6,976 bases of DNA from an uncultured Clostridia bacterium (GTDB taxonomy: Bacteria; Bacillota; Clostridia; TANB77; CAG-508): the NCBI GenBank assembly GCA_934122125.1, contig CAKOVW010000047.1:1-6976 (forward strand), written 5' to 3'. The position numbers and the translations under genes are program-made. Positions 6,200 to 6,976 of the stretch are shown piece after piece; the first letter of the stretch is position 1, and each line of letters begins with the position of its first letter. The notes below the pieces were generated by a model. The model was not told where the DNA came from. It saw only the letters and a list, made by a program, of their open reading frames with translations, and searched no databases.

Positions 6200-6227
6200 T
6201 TATACATTAAAGATGTAAATAGGTCAA
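6199..6227 (-). promoter_or_regulatory. Promoter of the acyl-CoA synthetase/PAQR operon
   Basis: On the minus strand a TTGACC -35 (6227-6222) and a perfect TATAAT -10 (6204-6199) are 17 bp apart. Transcription would start near 6192, giving a leader of about 45 nt. The last -10 base is also the outermost base of the palindrome at 6185-6199. Confidence 0.8.
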
Positions 6228-6236
6228 TAGTTTTGT

Positions 6237-6256
6237 TAATGTAAAATATAGTATTA
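6237..6256. repeat. 20-bp direct repeat, copy 1
   Basis: TAATGTAAAATATAGTATTA is identical to 6271-6290. The two copies are spaced 34 bp start to start, with a 14-nt spacer. Copy 1 begins about 10 bp upstream of the -35 of the minus-strand operon. Confidence 0.85.
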
Positions 6257-6270
6257 TGAAAGAAATGTGA

Positions 6271-6290
6271 TAATGTAAAATATAGTATTA
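6271..6290. repeat. 20-bp direct repeat, copy 2
   Basis: This is an exact copy of the 20-mer at 6237-6256. No third copy is present in the window, so this is not an array. It may be a tandem activator site or the remnant of a small duplication. Confidence 0.85.
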
Positions 6291-6515
6291 AAAAATATTT
6301 TAAAAAATAAAAATATAAACCTATAATAAGCGTAAATAAATAGAAAAAACACAAACTATGAATAAAAATAATAGTACGAAAAATAGTAAAGCATTGTATA
6401 TAAACATATATTAACAATATGAAAAATATTAACCATTAATTAAATTCACTTCTAAAAAATAAAAGTAATATATAAAATATACCTAAATATTATAAAAAAA
6501 TAAATAAAAATAGTG
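6291..6515. other. AT-rich intergenic stretch with no recognisable feature
   Basis: This is the middle of the 415-bp gap between the divergent operon at 6147 and the gene starting at 6563. It is extremely A-rich on the plus strand. I see no convincing hairpin with a T run, tRNA-like cloverleaf, riboswitch core or coding frame. The open minus-strand frame across 6190-6417 is Phe/Ile/Tyr-rich low-complexity translation that overlaps the mapped promoter. Confidence 0.5.
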
Positions 6516-6521
6516 TATAAT
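6516..6521 (+). promoter_or_regulatory. Possible -10 box for the second prepilin-like gene
   Basis: A perfect TATAAT lies 42 nt before the ATG at 6563. The base run at the expected -35 position is only TAAAAA-like, so the promoter would be weak or need an activator. Confidence 0.35.
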
Positions 6522-6562
6522 GGTAATATGTATACAAAAGAAAATGGAGGTATAAAAAAATA

Positions 6563-6976
6563 ATGAAATTAAAAACAGAAAAATCAAAATCAAACGAAAA
6601 CCAAACAACGCTAAAAAAGCAAAAAGGTATTACATTAATAGCACTAGTAATTACCATAGTAGTGCTACTAATTCTAGCAGGAGTAGGTATAAACACTCTA
6701 TTTAATGATAATGGAATAATAAATTCAGCTAGTAAAAGCGGAGATAAGTACAAAATGGAAGCAGTAAGAGAGCAAATAGAAGCAGAAAGAGTAAATTGGG
6801 AAGCTGAGAGAGTAGTAGATAATACTAAAAAAGTAGAGGACTTTTTTGATGCTTTAGAAAAGGCAGATATAATAGATAGTGCAAAAGAAGATGTAGGAAA
6901 ACCAGAAACTACAACAGAGGGAGAAAATGAAATAACAAAATATGAAATAACAACTAAAGAAGGGTATATAGTAGAA
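6563..6976 (+). CDS. Second prepilin-like protein (N-terminal part, runs off the window)
   Basis: 138 codons are open to the last base. The leader is a basic, Lys-rich 22 residues ending in KKQKG, followed by ITLIALVITIVVLLILAGVG (23-42). Prepilin peptidase would cut after G22. As in the gene at 2636, mature position 5 is Ala, not Glu. After the helix comes NTLFNDNGIIN (43-53) and a long charged helical stretch (about 60-105) rich in Glu, Lys and Arg, including EQIEAERVNWEAERV. From about 110 it becomes Glu/Thr-rich. The only ribosome binding site is GGAGG (6546-6550), 12 nt before the ATG, longer than normal. The visible part gives no C-terminal domain, so whether it ends in a variable lectin-like domain like its relative cannot be told. 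It is probably a membrane- or pilus-anchored surface protein. Confidence 0.8.
   Translation, partial: MKLKTEKSKSNENQTTLKKQKGITLIALVITIVVLLILAGVGINTLFNDNGIINSASKSGDKYKMEAVREQIEAERVNWEAERVVDNTKKVEDFFDALEKADIIDSAKEDVGKPETTTEGENEITKYEITTKEGYIVE
6620..6721 (+). repeat. Shared signal-segment block, copy B
   Basis: This encodes residues 20-53 of the second prepilin-like protein and is the partner of 2654-2755. The DNA similarity stops soon after NDNGII, where the two proteins become different in sequence. Confidence 0.85.

Noticed and set aside
6237..6290. Start of a CRISPR array
   Set aside because: There are only two copies, a 14-nt spacer, AT-only repeat character and no cas genes.
6190..6417. 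75-aa minus-strand open frame in the intergenic region
   Set aside because: It is Phe/Ile/Tyr-rich low-complexity translation of AT-rich DNA, has no good ribosome binding site, and overlaps the promoter and repeats of the minus-strand operon.
6291..6515. DGR template repeat or small RNA in the large intergenic region
   Set aside because: I found no match to the low-adenine 3' end of the prepilin-like gene and no stable structured segment there.
6528..6563. 11-codon upstream ORF (MYTKENGGIKK) whose TAA overlaps the ATG of the second prepilin-like gene
   Set aside because: No ribosome binding site precedes it and it starts almost at the predicted transcription start. The overlap could aid translational coupling across the 12-nt gap, but in such A-rich DNA it may well be chance.

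Overview
The window is very AT-rich, uses the standard bacterial code, has strong AGGAGG-type ribosome binding sites, and carries intrinsic terminators and Gram-positive gene families. This fits a low-GC Firmicute, most likely an anaerobic (perhaps gut-associated) member of the Clostridia. The assignment is inferred from composition and gene content, not from a marker gene.

Layout. Positions 1-30 hold the last codons of a plus-strand gene, followed by a clear intrinsic terminator (52-93). Next is a cadmium/zinc resistance unit. A strong promoter (165-194) carries one perfect and one near-perfect TTGAATA/TATTCAA palindrome, followed by an ArsR/CadC-type metal-sensing repressor (260-625) and a P1B-2-type Zn/Cd/Pb efflux ATPase (719-2545). 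The ATPase lacks the usual N-terminal metal-binding domain. A separate promoter (2566-2594) precedes a 345-aa protein (2636-3673) with a class III (prepilin-like) signal segment and a C-terminal domain that looks like the variable region of a diversity-generating retroelement (DGR) target. A hairpin at 3704-3732 ends this gene and probably also the convergent minus-strand operon.

The minus-strand operon encodes an AMP-forming acyl-CoA synthetase-like ligase (4426-6147) and a hemolysin III/PAQR-family membrane protein (3749-4423) with only 2 nt between them. It starts from a near-consensus promoter (6199-6227) whose -10 touches a perfect 7-1-7 palindrome. Upstream of that lies an exact 20-bp tandem direct repeat in a 415-bp AT-rich intergenic region. 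The window ends inside a second prepilin-like gene (6563-6976, incomplete) whose signal segment is about 89% identical in DNA to that of the first.

The most interesting element is the 3' end of the 2636-3673 gene. Over roughly the last 150-180 bp, adenine drops from about half of the bases to about one fifth and codon choice switches from NNA to NNT/NNC. The protein there ends in a pattern typical of DGR-diversified lectin-like domains (YWIAS...R...GVRAVVCL). No reverse transcriptase or template repeat is in the window, so the mutagenic machinery, if present, must lie elsewhere in the genome.
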